Assembly (NCBI GenBank): GCA_035582835.1
Contig: JAYKAV010002924.1
Location: 186,001 to 250,000 of the forward strand
Origin: Phoebastria nigripes
Taxonomy: Eukaryota; Chordata; Aves; Procellariiformes; Diomedeidae
Direction: 5' to 3'
Length of the DNA: 64,000 bases
Made by a program: the position numbers and the translations under genes. Each line of letters starts with the position of its first letter. Position 1 is the stretch's first letter. Of the stretch, positions 11,001 to 22,224 are shown piece by piece. The notes under the pieces are model-generated. The model made no database searches and was not told where the DNA came from. It saw nothing but the letters and a program-made list of their open reading frames with translations.

Positions 11001-14000
11001 TTGTCAGATTTCTAACACCTTGAGCAAGCAGTGGCATTGATTATCACTCAGTTGCCAGCAGCTATGGATAAAAATCTTGCTTTGTTTATTGTTGTTATGA
11101 ACGCTATTTGGTAAAACTGTTTCCAACATTTTTTTCAGTTCTGCAATGCATATTCTAACACTGAAGCAAATAAAAAGCCCTAATCCTTTGCTACCACTCT
11201 GATTTTTATACCTTTATGGGTTTTGCCAGACATCTATATATTCATATTGTTCATAATCAACATTTATAAGCTTGTTGCTAAAAGAGGAATTTTATCTGAG
11301 CATCAGGATGTATCTATAATCATCCTGCTGTTACCCATCCATAACAAAAACAAGCATCACTGCTGAGTGTNTGTTAGGAGTTGCATGTAATCATCTCCGA
11401 CGTAGTGAGATACATTAGGTTTCTGGTTTTTTAACATATAATGATATATGCAAAAGTGTCTGACTTGTTTCCTGTCACCACTTCTGACTGTTTAACAGTG
11501 TGATGCCATTCCAAAAATACCTTTTAGTGGATGGCATTTTATATCCCATTAATTGTTTAGTTAAAACAGGGGAGAGAATGGATTTTATTTTGTCTTTGGT
11601 ATTGATTCACTACACAGCTTTTGAATGTTTGGGTGTGAATCTCTGTATTTTAAGATTCTTCTGATAATGAATTCTTGTAACAGTTATGCAGATGCTGTGA
11701 AAATTAAATAATAACAGGAAAATGTTTTTAGATCTCTGGATGAACTGAAATATATTAAGTGAAAAGAGACTTTTTTAGTGAAAATTACTATTTGCATGAG
11801 ATATATATATAAAAATATTTTCTGCACTTGTATTTCAAAATATTAGCAAGAAATTTAGGATTTTTGTTTACATTCATTAATTTCAGGGCAGGCAACTGTG
11901 CTCCTGTGTTACCTTTTCTGGACAGACATTATGTGGTGGGGAGCACTCCGTTGGGTGTCCCATCATANGTGCATTGACTTTTCATGTTTAAGTGAAACAG
12001 TGCTGTAGACATCCATCTCTATCAAAGAATGAAAATNCATAACAGGAAACGGTACAGAATATTTAAAAGTCTGTCAGCCTGTCAGGTTTTAGCCATCTTT
12101 AAGATTTGATGTCCATCATTTTCTACTTTCTCATTGGAAAAGGAGAGGAGGAAGGAGAACAGAGAATGGATTTAGGGCCCTTTGTCTTCATATGTGAAAG
12201 CTGCTTTGGAAGGAAATGGGGAAAACCTGTTGAATACTTAAGGCAGTGCTTCCGCGGCTGAAGGACGAAGCTGGGCAAAAAGATGCACACTGAAAGAAGC
12301 AAAGAATTGCTGTTTTTCTTCTAAAATATGTATTTGCCATATAACAAGAGTTAAGTAAAAAACATCTGAAAGTGGTCTCTGTTCCCTTTGCTTCCCAGCC
12401 TTCAGTGGTCAACTGCAGCTCATTTGAGTTATGAAACTAAGAGAAGACTTAGCTAATGCATTTTCTCAGAGAGTTGATTACATTCATTACAGAATGGGTT
12501 TGCCTTGCATTAGTCTCCTCAGACCAAGGTTCCTCTGGGCTTGCCTCTCCTGTTCTTCTTATGAACACCCAGCGTAAAACAGAAAAAGGATGACAAAGAG
12601 ACATTAGCAAGAAGTTCATATAATTGACCTATCCTAATTGACTTTTATTCATTCCAGCCCCTGTCTTCTATAATAGTTGATTCTTTAGGCAGTACAATTC
12701 ATGCACTGGGAGGTCATAAAAGAAGGCTGCAAGCAGAAAAATAAGCTCACAACTGTAAAGAAAAAAGATATAAAAAAGAGTACACTAAAGTAGGCTACTT
12801 CTTATAACTTGAGTGTTTTTGCAACTTTTTCTAGCTTCTCAGCCTGTAAATGACACCCATTTAAGACTTTCATAAATTCACACGTCTTTTGGAAGGAACA
12901 TGTAGAACCGAAAGAGTCTAAAGTATACCTTACAAAAGGTAACTTTGCATCTATTTATGTTTACTTTTGCATTTGTAGATAGTTATGTCACACTATCATG
13001 CTCAGGGAGGTCTGCAAATATTACGTAACAACACCATATGTATGAAAATATACCATCCCATCTGACAGTGCACGATAGTAGCTAATTAAGGCTAATATAC
13101 CCGTCATGCAGTGGCAAAAACTGAATCAGTTTTCTTTATCCAACATTTCAGTGTATTGCAGAGGAGCAGAGATTTCATTAGTGGTAAATGGTAAGAAAAA
13201 GTAATCCTCCTTGGTTCTTTTGGGGCACTTGGTCATTTTAATAACTATTTCGCTTCTTTTCTTGATAGTTTATATTATTTGAGGCATCTGGATTACAGAA
13301 GGTTGTCTACAGTAATGACTGTAAGTGTCTGGATAAAATTGTGTCAAAAAATTCCACTGTCATTTGGAAAGGTTCGGTCTATATCTGAGAGTACTCTGTA
13401 TTCCTCCTGCATTATTCATCCAGGGACAGAACGGTGGATTGATGGGCGACTGGATGAGAATTTCTTCCCCAGCCCATCATGGTTTGTTTCTACAGCTATG
13501 TTGTTAAATCCTTCCTTTCAGTCTCTTAATTTAGTGCTGTCCCATTTTTCCCTTGGCACTGACCTTTTCTAGCTGAGAACCTGGTGCTGTCTACAAGCTG
13601 ATGAATTATGGCTGTTCTGAGTGGAAGCGACCGGGACAGACAGGCTGGTTTACTTACGTTCTTCTCCGAAATGTCCCATAACAGTAGTGGAAGAAAATAT
13701 TCCCTACAACGCACGCAATTTCTCTTAGTCATGCCTTGGGGCGTGTGCCTTTCTTATTGATACTGGATTTCTTTAATCACAGATGCTGTACAGGAGATAA
13801 AAGATGTCTTTCTGTGTTGACACAGCAAGGAGTTATAGTTGGTGTTTAAGCTGAAACCTTAAAGCAGATTTTTACTGCAAATTTAAATCTTAAGGGAAGC
13901 TAGGTGCTGAGGATTAGGTGGGGAGGAGATTGTGCTCTTGGAGAAAGAATATCTCATTTCGCTGTTACAAGGATTCTGGCTGCATTTCCTTTAAAGCCAA

Positions 14001-16069
14001 GGATGTACTCAAGCCAAAAAAATACACATTTCTGTGAAAGTTCAGAGTGGGACTGAAGCAGAAAAATAAACTCACCCTCCTTTATATGTCTGTGGGGATG
14101 AAGGAGGATATTACACTTGACCACATGCTATAACGTGTGATGGCTGTCGGTGGGCTGCAGCCCATTCTAAACCCATAGCTACAAATTTGGCTTATCGCTA
14201 ATATTTCTAAAAGTCATTTTGCTTCTTTTATTCAGGTGAGGCAACACTTTTTTAGCAGTTCTTCTCTTGAACTTTTGTTGAAGTATTCTAGTTTTGGCAC
14301 ATAAATGCCATAAAGACAGTTTTAAAAATTAGTAACCTTTTCCAGGCTGCTCCCTCAAACCTTCTTTCATATGTTTTTGAATTTAAACAACCTTGATTCA
14401 CTCATTCCTAATGTGAGAGTCATGATTCAGATCTGCATGATGGGCTTCATTTCAAAAATATTAGTTCACTTTTGGAGTCAAACTTTATATATATATATAA
14501 CAACCTTAAATAACATATATCAGAAACGCTTATATCAAGGAAATTTTGTTCTGTTTCAGCCATGTCCCACTGAGTTGATGACTCTGAATTGTAGGTATCC
14601 ATCAAAAGAACATAAACACCTGAGCGCTGCTTGTGATGATATAATACTAACTTCTATGTGGATGGGGAGAGAGATGTATGATTTCTCTGGCTGGTGCATA
14701 TAAGTAGTAATTTGGGATCATTCTTGAAGTTATTATTTAAAATATGCTTTCATCTGACATCATTGTTTAGTCTTGCAAATGGTAAGTTTATGGAAGTGAG
14801 CAGTATGTGTGCTGCCTTCCATACAAAATATTATTGCCTTTCATCAGTTATAGTTTAATATGACCATAGGTGCTAGCTGTAAGCAAAGCAACCTTTCTGT
14901 TATGAAACAAGGAAGTCTTTGTAATCCAAGCTGTTTTATGTTCTGTTTCAATCTGGACAGAAAATGTAGCCAAATTCAGGCTGCAATCAATACCATCTTA
15001 AACACACAGAAATCTGTCCAAGCTATCTTCTGTTAGTTTCTCTTTATGTATGCTATGTGGCTTTTATTCATGACCTTATTTTAGGTGCTCATGAATGTAC
15101 ATGAATAAAAGAATTGCTACATTCTTAATATTACCAGTCATATCCCTGCTAATTAGAATCCCAGTTAAGTAAGCGCTAATATTTGCAAGACCGTTGATTT
15201 ACATTTACTTCTGCCTAAATTTAGTCAAAAGTTGTCTTTTGTTTCTTTACAAGCAGTGATAGTCAGATCTTCGGGTCTTTTAAAAAGTAAAAATTGAGAG
15301 AAAGGAATTATGGCTGAAAGTTTAGCTTTTACATGCTGAAATCCTTACTGCACTCTCAGTGATTCTTTAACCAGCAAGAATCATCCCTGCTTTTTTATCT
15401 GCATTATATCAAGTCCCGTGGGGTTTTTTGTTTGGTTTTAGTTGGTTTTTTTAAAAGTCCATGTGTTAGGAACCTAACAGAACAGAAACGGAACAGAAAT
15501 AACACTAGCTCTGAAGAGCCAATATTGGTGTTCTCTGACTCTTGTAGTCTATTAAGGAAATTTTCTGTCTGAAGACTCTGGAAGTATGTGAANGGACTTC
15601 TGAGCATTTGCTGCTTTCATGGGGTGTCTTTAGGATTGGCAGGTTCAGCTATTACTGCTTTTTATTTNGAAAAATTTACTTTACTAGTAAAGTCACTGCA
15701 AGGTTTGTAGTATGGCAGCTAAAGCCTCCTTGGTATCTTACTCGGCCAGTTTGCGCGTAGAAAATTCTGCCAACTCTGCTTGTTCTTGGTTTTATGTTTA
15801 AAAACTATGTTTGTATTAGGGGGCTTTTAGGCCCAGATCAGCTAAATGTCTTCTGAACAAACAGGGAACGTAATATCAATTTCTCTTTAATCCATAAAGT
15901 GCTTAAGCATGTGTTGCTGGGTTTTCTGCCATTTGAAGAGGAACTCTTGAACAAGATCACTTTGAACTGTAGCCTTCTGGCCAGCTTAAGAGTTGGAAAA
16001 ATTTGGTGCTATGGATGGGAAATCTTGAGTAACATTTTTTATTCTTCTACACCAGCATTTGTCAAATGC
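5037..16069 (+). other. FGF14: FGF14 upstream intron, no gene seen
   Basis: I see no exon here. The contents are AT-rich unique DNA, purine-rich A/G tracts at 5930-5975 and 7350-7392, an A/T run pair at 10731-10765, and a 26-bp tandem duplication at 6531-6582. The stretch 6200-6480 is of mixed composition with TTTTAATTGCTG written twice (about 6212 and 6325) and may be conserved noncoding DNA. Open frames such as 13279-13572 lack splice context, codon pattern or similarity to a known family. Confidence 0.6.
6531..6582. repeat. 26-bp tandem duplication (2 copies)
   Basis: Copy one is 6531-6556 and copy two is 6557-6582. Both start atcagtaacgatg and end cttaaatgccaa, and they differ by one base (c against t) in the middle. 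The near identity suggests a recent local duplication. Confidence 0.9.
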
Positions 16070-16265
16070 TCGCCNCGGCGAGCAGATCCGGTGCTGGCAG
16101 GATCCACAGCGGCGCGCTCTAGCGCGGCGCACAGGGGGGTTTCCTGAACCGGGGGAACCTCAGGGGGAGCCGAGAGCCCTGCCAGGAGCCCGCAGCTCAC
16201 ACCACAGCGGCTGACGAGACCTGGGCAGTGCCAGGAGCAACGGCGGCCAAGCCCCCCGACACATG

Positions 16266-16273
16266 TATAAAAG
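16266..16273 (+). promoter_or_regulatory. TATA-like box in CR1 5' UTR
   Basis: The motif tataaaag lies in the GC-rich leader of the CR1 element, about 110 bases before the 13-bp repeat array and 220 before the ORF1 start. LINEs depend on internal 5' UTR promoters, so a core promoter here is plausible, but only the motif is visible. Confidence 0.35.
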
Positions 16274-16380
16274 AAGCCCTTAGGGAGCGCTGGCAACCAG
16301 GAGCGCCACCAATAGGGCGGGCAAACAGGGCGTGGCACGGCAGCAAGGGCGTGGCGCAGCAGTTCATGTGCAGTTCACGT

Positions 16381-16454
16381 GGAAGGGCGTGCAGGAAGGG
16401 CGTGCAGGAAGGGCGTGCAGGAAGGGCGTGCAGGAAGGGCGTGCAGGAAGGGCG
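16381..16454 (+). repeat. 13-bp tandem repeat array in CR1 5' UTR
   Basis: The unit ggaagggcgtgca occurs five times without change at 16381-16445 and is followed by a partial sixth copy of 9 bases. The period of 13 is not a multiple of three, so the same peptide words (RKGVQEGRAG and similar) appear in all frames. This indicates a noncoding array rather than a protein repeat. Identical copies suggest recent expansion or homogenisation before or after insertion. Confidence 0.95.
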
Positions 16455-16484
16455 CTGAAGCCCTGCCAGCTCGACCAGGGAGCA

Positions 16485-17551
16485 ATGGTATCCACCCGGC
16501 AGAAAGCCATGGCCTCTCTAAGCTCCGCACCCACCACGACAGATGCAGCTTCCCAGGCAGAGCTCCGGCAGGAACACGCTGCCACCCAGGTGCCAGGCTG
16601 CGGGCCGTGCCCTGCTCTTACGCCAGCACCGGACGGCAGCAGCGAGCACACCTGCNGGAGCCCCGGGAGGAGGTGAGCAGGTTGAGGAGTATCGGGGAGT
16701 GCGAGAGAGAGATGGACTGCTGGAATCGCAACCTACCTTCCCTNNGACAGNCCCAACAGGCAGACAGGACGCGTGATACGGAGGATTCCCTATCCTCTCT
16801 CTGCCTGGCTGAACACGGTGACTTAAGGGATAGGGGGCAATGGCGACAAGTTCCTGCNCGGCGCAGCAGGCGCGTCTCCTCTGTGACCACCCCACCTTCC
16901 CAGGTGCCCTTGCACAATGGGTATGAGGTTCTGCAAGTGGAACCAAACAATAATGAGGACGATGGTTCATCTAGCATGGAGGTGTCGCTGAGGTTAACTC
17001 GGCCTACGCCCTGTGTCAAAACTNCTTCCATAAAGAAAAAAAGACAGGTCACTGTCATAGGGGACTCCCTTCTGAAGGGAACAGAAGGCCCAATATGCAG
17101 ACCTGACCCCCTTCTTAGGNAAGCCTGCTGCCTCCCTGGGGCCCGGGTAAAAGATGTGAAGAGAAAGCTTCCTACCCTGGTACGGCCCTCGGATTATTAT
17201 CTGTTATTGATTTTTCAGGTAGGCAGCAATGAAGTTGCAACAAGAAGTGCGAGGGCAATCAAGAGAGACTTCAGGGCCTTGGGACGACTGGTTAAGGGAT
17301 CAGGAGCACAAGTAGTGGTCTCCTCTATCCTTCCAGTTGCAGGGAATGATGAGGGAAGAAACAGGAAGAGCCAGCAGATCAATACCTGGCTCCTAGCCTG
17401 GTGTCATCAACAGAACTTTGGGGTTTTTGATCATGGGTCGGTTTACACAACACCAGGCCTGCTGGCGACAGACGGGGTACACCTGTCTCAAAGGGGGAAA
17501 AGGATCTTTGCACAGGAGGTAGCAGGGCTCATTGAAAGAGCTTTAAACTAG
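16485..17551 (+). pseudogene. CR1 ORF1 (coiled-coil plus SGNH esterase domain), frameshifted
   Basis: The likely start is the ATG at 16485 (MVSTRQKAMASL), just after the repeat array. The first frame runs to a stop at 16676. The continuation lies in another frame from about 16665 (EEVSRLRSIGECEREMDCW, a charged, coiled-coil-like segment) to the TAG at 17549-17551, so at least one frameshift breaks it. The C-terminal part has the layout of the SGNH/GDSL-like esterase domain known in CR1 ORF1: a VIGDSLLKGTE block with the nucleophile Ser, a VGSNEVA block, and a DGVHLSQRGK block holding the Asp and His. Several single Ns fall in the frame. The role of this domain in CR1 mobility is not settled. 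Confidence 0.9.
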
Positions 17552-17648
17552 ATTTGAAGGGGGAAAGGGATAAAACCAGGCTCGCTAGAGATAAGCCTGG
17601 GGGTGGCAGGCCAGTGTTTGAGGGACGGTGTGCTAGCGAGGTCCTTCA

Positions 17649-18323
17649 NNNNNNNNNNNNNNNNNNNNNNNNNNNNNNNNNNNNNNNNNNNNNNNNNNNN
17701 NNNNNNNNNNNNNNNNNNNNNNNNNNNNNNNNNNNNNNNNNNNNNNNNNNNNNNNNNNNNNNNNNNNNNNNNNNNNNNNNNNNNNNNNNNNNNNNNNNNN
17801 NNNNNNNNNNNNNNNNNNNNNNNNNNNNNNNNNNNNNNNNNNNNNNNNNNNNNNNNNNNNNNNNNNNNNNNNNNNNNNNNNNNNNNNNNNNNNNNNNNNN
17901 NNNNNNNNNNNNNNNNNNNNNNNNNNNNNNNNNNNNNNNNNNNNNNNNNNNNNNNNNNNNNNNNNNNNNNNNNNNNNNNNNNNNNNNNNNNNNNNNNNNN
18001 NNNNNNNNNNNNNNNNNNNNNNNNNNNNNNNNNNNNNNNNNNNNNNNNNNNNNNNNNNNNNNNNNNNNNNNNNNNNNNNNNNNNNNNNNNNNNNNNNNNN
18101 NNNNNNNNNNNNNNNNNNNNNNNNNNNNNNNNNNNNNNNNNNNNNNNNNNNNNNNNNNNNNNNNNNNNNNNNNNNNNNNNNNNNNNNNNNNNNNNNNNNN
18201 NNNNNNNNNNNNNNNNNNNNNNNNNNNNNNNNNNNNNNNNNNNNNNNNNNNNNNNNNNNNNNNNNNNNNNNNNNNNNNNNNNNNNNNNNNNNNNNNNNNN
18301 NNNNNNNNNNNNNNNNNNNNNNN
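17649..18323. other. Assembly gap (675 N) inside CR1
   Basis: The gap falls between ORF1 and the last part of the endonuclease domain, so it should hide the ORF2 start and most of that domain. Its length is compatible with the missing segment of an otherwise ordinary CR1. Confidence 0.99.
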
Positions 18324-20450
18324 ATCGCTAGCCCTTGTTCTCGTGGGGGACTTCAACTTACCAGATGTCTGCTGGAAATACAATACAGCAGAGAGGAAAC
18401 AGTCTAGGAGGTTCGAAGAAGTCTAGGTNTGTGGAAGACAACTTCCTGACACAGCTGGTGAGTGAGCCAACGAGGGTTGAATGATAGCGTTTTCGATTCT
18501 TGGAGAAGTAAGGAGAAGGGGTCAGCAGAACTGCTACCTTGGACTTCCGGAGGGCAGACTTTGGCCTGTTTAGGAGACCGGTTGACAGAGCCCCTTGGGA
18601 GGCAGTCCTGAAGGGCAAANGAGTCCAGGAAGGCTGGACATTCTTTAAGAAGGAAATCTTAAAGGTGCAGGAGCAGGCCATCCCCACATGCTGAAAGATG
18701 AGCCAGCAGGGGAGAAGACCGTCCTGGCTGAACAGAGAGCTTTGGCTGGAACTCAGGAAAAAAAGGAGAGTTTATGACCTTTGGAAGAAGGGGCAGGCAA
18801 CTCAGGAAGACTACAAAGATGTCATGAAGTTATGCAGGGAGAAAATTAGAAGGGCCAAAGCCCAGCTAGAATTTAATCTGGCTACTGCCATAAAAGACAA
18901 TAAAAAATGTTTCTGTAAATACATTAGCAACAAAAGGAGGGCTAAGGAGAATCTCCATCCTTTATTGGATGTGGGGGGAAACATAGTGACAAAGGACGAG
19001 GAAAAGGCTGAGGTACTTAATGCCTTCTTTGCCTCAGTCTTTAATAGTCAGACCAGTTGTTCTCCAGGTACCCAGCCCCCTGCACTGAAAAACAGGGACG
19101 GGGAGCAGAATGAAGACCCTATAATCCAAGGGGAAATGGTTAGCAACCTTCCACACCATTTAGACACACACAAGTCTATGGGGTCTGTCAGTCTGACCTT
19201 GGTGCCGGGGAAGGTTATGGAGCAGATCATCTTGAGTGCCATCACACGACACGTACAGGACAACCAGGTGATCAGGCCCAGTCAGCATGGGTTTATGAAA
19301 GGCAGGNCCTGCTTGACTAACCTGATCTCCTTCTATGACAAGGTGACCTGCTTAGTGGATGAGGGAAAGGCTGTGGATGTGGTCTACCTGGACTTTAGTA
19401 AAGCCTTTGACACTGTTTCCCACAGCATTCTGGAGAAACTGGCTGCTCATGACTTGGACAGGCATACTCTTCGCTGGGTAAAAAACTGGCTGGATGGCTG
19501 GGCCCAAAGAGTTGTGGCGAATGGAGTTAAATCCAGTTGGCGGCCGGTCACAAGTGGTGTTCCCCAGGGCTCAGTATCGGTGCCAGTTCTGTTCAATATC
19601 TTTATCAATGATCTGGATAAGGGGATTGAGTGCACCCTCAGTAAGTTTGCAGATAACACCAAGTTGGGTGGGAGTGTTGATCTGCTTGAGGGTAGGAAGG
19701 CTCTGCAGAGGGATCTGGACAGGCTGGATCGATGGGCCGAGGCCAATTGCATGAGGTTCAACAAGGCCAAGTGCCGGGTCCTGCACTTGGGTCACAACAA
19801 CCCCATGCGATGCTACAGGCTTGGGGAAGAGTGGCTGGAAATCTGCCTGTCAGAAAAGGACCTGGGGGTGCTGGTTGACAGCCGGCTGAATATGAGCCAG
19901 CAGTGTGCCCAGGTGGCCAAGAAGGCCAATGGCATCCTGGCCTGTATCAGAAATAGTGTGGCCAGCAGGAGTAGGGAAGTGATCATCCCCCTGTACTCAG
20001 CACTGGTGAGGCCGCACCTTGAATACTGTGTTCGTTTTTGGGCCCCTCACTACAAAAAAAGACATTGAGGTGCTGGAGCATGTCCAGAGGAGGGCAACAA
20101 GGCTGGTGAAGGGTCTGGAGAACAAGTCTTATGAGGAGCGGCTGAGGGAACTGGGACTGTTTAGCCTGGAGAAAAGGAGGCTCAGGGGAGACCTTATCAC
20201 TCTCTACAACTCCCTGAAAGGAGGTTGTAGCGAGGTGGGGGTCGGTCTCTTCTCCCAAGTAACTAGCGATAGGACGAGAGGAAATGCCCTCAAGTTGTGC
20301 CAGGGGAGGTTTAGATTGGACATTGGGAAAAATTTCTTCACCAAAAGGGTTGTCAAGCATTGGAACAGGCTGCCCAGGGNAGTGGTTGAGTCACCATCCC
20401 TGGAGGTATTTAAAAGACGTGTAGATGTGGTGCTTAGGGACATGGTTTAG
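18324..20450 (+). pseudogene. CR1 ORF2 (endonuclease end and reverse transcriptase), degenerate
   Basis: The part after the gap starts with the last motif of the AP-like endonuclease, LVGDFNLPDVCW. A stop at 18424-18426 follows. Around 18480 the frame jumps from SEPTR to the MIAFSILGEVR-like block, which implies a missing segment. A long open stretch at 18698-20068 carries [13 protein letters not shown], then the RT fingers and palm with [14 protein letters not shown] and [15 protein letters not shown]. The palm catalytic box reads FADN instead of the family FADD; the Asn codon is 19655-19657. Near 19182 the text passes from HKSMG straight to SVSLT, so a family segment of several tens of residues is absent. 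An A7 run at 20054-20060 shifts the frame, and the C-terminal part continues to 20450. Confidence 0.92.
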
Positions 20451-20501
20451 TGGTGGACTTGGCAGGTTAACAGATCTTAAAGGTCTTTTCCAACCTAAAC
20501 A

Positions 20502-20527
20502 ATTCTATGATTCTATAACGATTCTAA
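20502..20527 (+). repeat. CR1 3' terminal octamer-type tail
   Basis: CR1 elements end in short repeats of an ATTCTATG-like unit instead of poly(A). Here attctatg, attctata and attctaaa occur in a row, which marks the 3' end of the insertion. Confidence 0.85.
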
Positions 20528-22154
20528 ATAGGTATACTGTAAGAAGGTAGTCTAACTCATCTAATTCAATGTGCAGCAAGTCAGAGAAATATCAATTTAG
20601 GTATTTTCCAGTTCTCATGTGCAGGTGAAGCCTCCAGCTCTTACAGGTCTTTCTGCATAAATACGTCTATGTTACGGCCTTTTGCCCTTCTACAGCACTG
20701 CAGCTGTTTTCTGGGATCTCATCATTTCACACCTCAATTACTCCAGCATCCTCTCCTCCTGCCACCCCCATGATCTCCGTTCAGAAGTCTGCCACAAAGT
20801 TCATTTTCCAGCTTCATTATTTTAACTGTATTTCTCTTCTCTTTTGAGTGCCTTCTCCTCATTAAACACAGACTGCTTCTCTTCAATTTTAAGGCCCTTC
20901 TTCATGAGTCATTTCCAACCTTTCTATCCACTATTAAAATGTCACTTCCTTCTTTTGATTCCTGTGTTGCTAGCCTCTAACCCCAAAAATACCTTTGTGC
21001 TGACTCTATGCTGCTTTTCTCACTTCGCAGAAGTCTCCCATAAGCCTCCACAGAGCTAGTGTTGTCCTTTCTTCAGTCTCTCCTTAAAAATCCTTTGTCA
21101 TCATTCCTACAAAAAATGTTCAATAATGAGCTACTAGCATGCTGATATCATTGCTCAGATGTTTTGGGGGTTTTTATACCCTGTATCAAGCTCTATTTGG
21201 ATTGAAAGGTGTTCACATCAGGCAGACTCCACTTGGTCTGTACTTCCAAAGCACTGAGGTCCTATTCCATGAACTGGACTTCTAAGTACAAATAATAAAT
21301 AGTATTAAACCAGGATAATTTTCAACTCGTCTTGAGTTCTGAAAAGGATCTGTAATCAGCTTTTTAATGTGCTTGTTTAGACTGGCTGTTCCTCACCTGG
21401 CAATCTCTTTGAGTTTGTCTTGCAGTTGTGTTTTCTGCTTGGCACCATGGAGAAGCTGTAGCTGACTGCTAGCTATATCATTTCGGTGAGCTGTAACTAG
21501 AACAATACCCTCCTTTCCTGTATTTCAGAATAAAAAGCAAATTTATAGAGGCTTGAAGGGTCAGGAGTAGAAGGTAGGCAACTTTTGTAGGAGCCCTTAT
21601 CCTTGGATCTGCCTGTTTTGATGACCATGGCGGAGCCGTGGTCTTACGCCCTCCCTCATAGTGTGCGGTGGAAGGTTACTTTTTGTTCAGCCCCAACAGT
21701 TATTATTGATTGAGTTACTGAACAGAGGCATAGTTTAAAATTGCAGGTGTTCATGTAATTTTTCAACAACATCTAGAAGCTATATGGCTAGCTATGTTGT
21801 CATGCTAGGTTTTACTTTGCAACTCTGTGGTTCGCAGCATAGGTGTCTTGTCCGTAGCTGCATAATTATTTCTTCTTTCTGAGAGCTGTAGTAGGAAAAC
21901 TCCATGTTTTCTGGGGATTATTTTAAGTGAAAGAGCACGGCTACAAATGGATATGTGCAACTTCATTAAAGCTAGCTAAATTGAACAGACTAAATTGTGA
22001 AAGCCCAGCAATTGGAAGTTACACTGATAACTCATTCAAATATTTTCATTTACTCAGTGACTTGCAGGACAGTAAAGTTTGCTGTACTTTGATTTTGAAC
22101 TATAGCCTTTTGCTAGTGTGCCATATTATTGATTAGCATGGAGGCCTAGCGTCA
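20528..22154 (+). other. FGF14: FGF14 upstream intron, no gene seen
   Basis: This is unique AT-rich DNA between two CR1 insertions. A pyrimidine-rich stretch lies at 20690-21090. I find no splice-bounded exon and no recognisable repeat. Confidence 0.55.
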
Positions 22155-22224
22155 TCATAGAATCATTTAGAATCATAGAATCATTTAGGTTGGAAAAGGC
22201 CTTTAAGATCATGAAGTCCAACTG
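22155..22224 (-). mobile_element. CR1 LINE 3' end, strongly 5'-truncated
   Basis: Read on the minus strand, this 70-base segment has the closing CR1 block (ttggacttcatgatctta, then aggccttttccaacct) followed by ATGATTCTA tail units. Only the extreme 3' end was inserted, as is usual for CR1 copies. Confidence 0.88.

Larger units (their letters stand above)
16070..20527 (+). mobile_element. Long CR1 LINE retrotransposon, non-functional
   Basis: This is a long CR1 copy, the dominant LINE of birds. It has a GC-rich 5' UTR with 13-bp tandem repeats, an ORF1 ending in an SGNH-hydrolase-like domain, an ORF2 with the end of an endonuclease domain (LVGDFNLPDVCW) and a reverse transcriptase, and a 3' tail of degenerate ATTCTATG units at 20502-20527. 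CR1 copies are usually 5'-truncated to a few hundred bases, so a copy keeping the 5' UTR is uncommon. It is dead: ORF1 is frameshifted, ORF2 carries stops, internal deletions and a mutated catalytic motif. A 675-N gap covers most of the endonuclease. The 5' boundary near 16070 is estimated from the abrupt change in GC content. Confidence 0.95.

Noticed and set aside
13279..13732. Open frames on both strands near 13.3-13.7 kb
   Set aside because: No similarity to a known protein and no splice-bounded exon; treated as intron.
16381..16454. CRISPR-like array
   Set aside because: The 13-bp units are directly adjacent without spacers and lie in a vertebrate LINE leader.
16332..16484. Protein repeats of the RKGVQEGRAG type
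   Set aside because: They are translations of a 13-bp noncoding array in the CR1 leader. The period is not a multiple of three and all frames give similar words.
17554..18426. Long open frames through the second N run
   Set aside because: They are made of Ns. Only the last part, LVGDFNLPDVCW, is real and belongs to CR1 ORF2.
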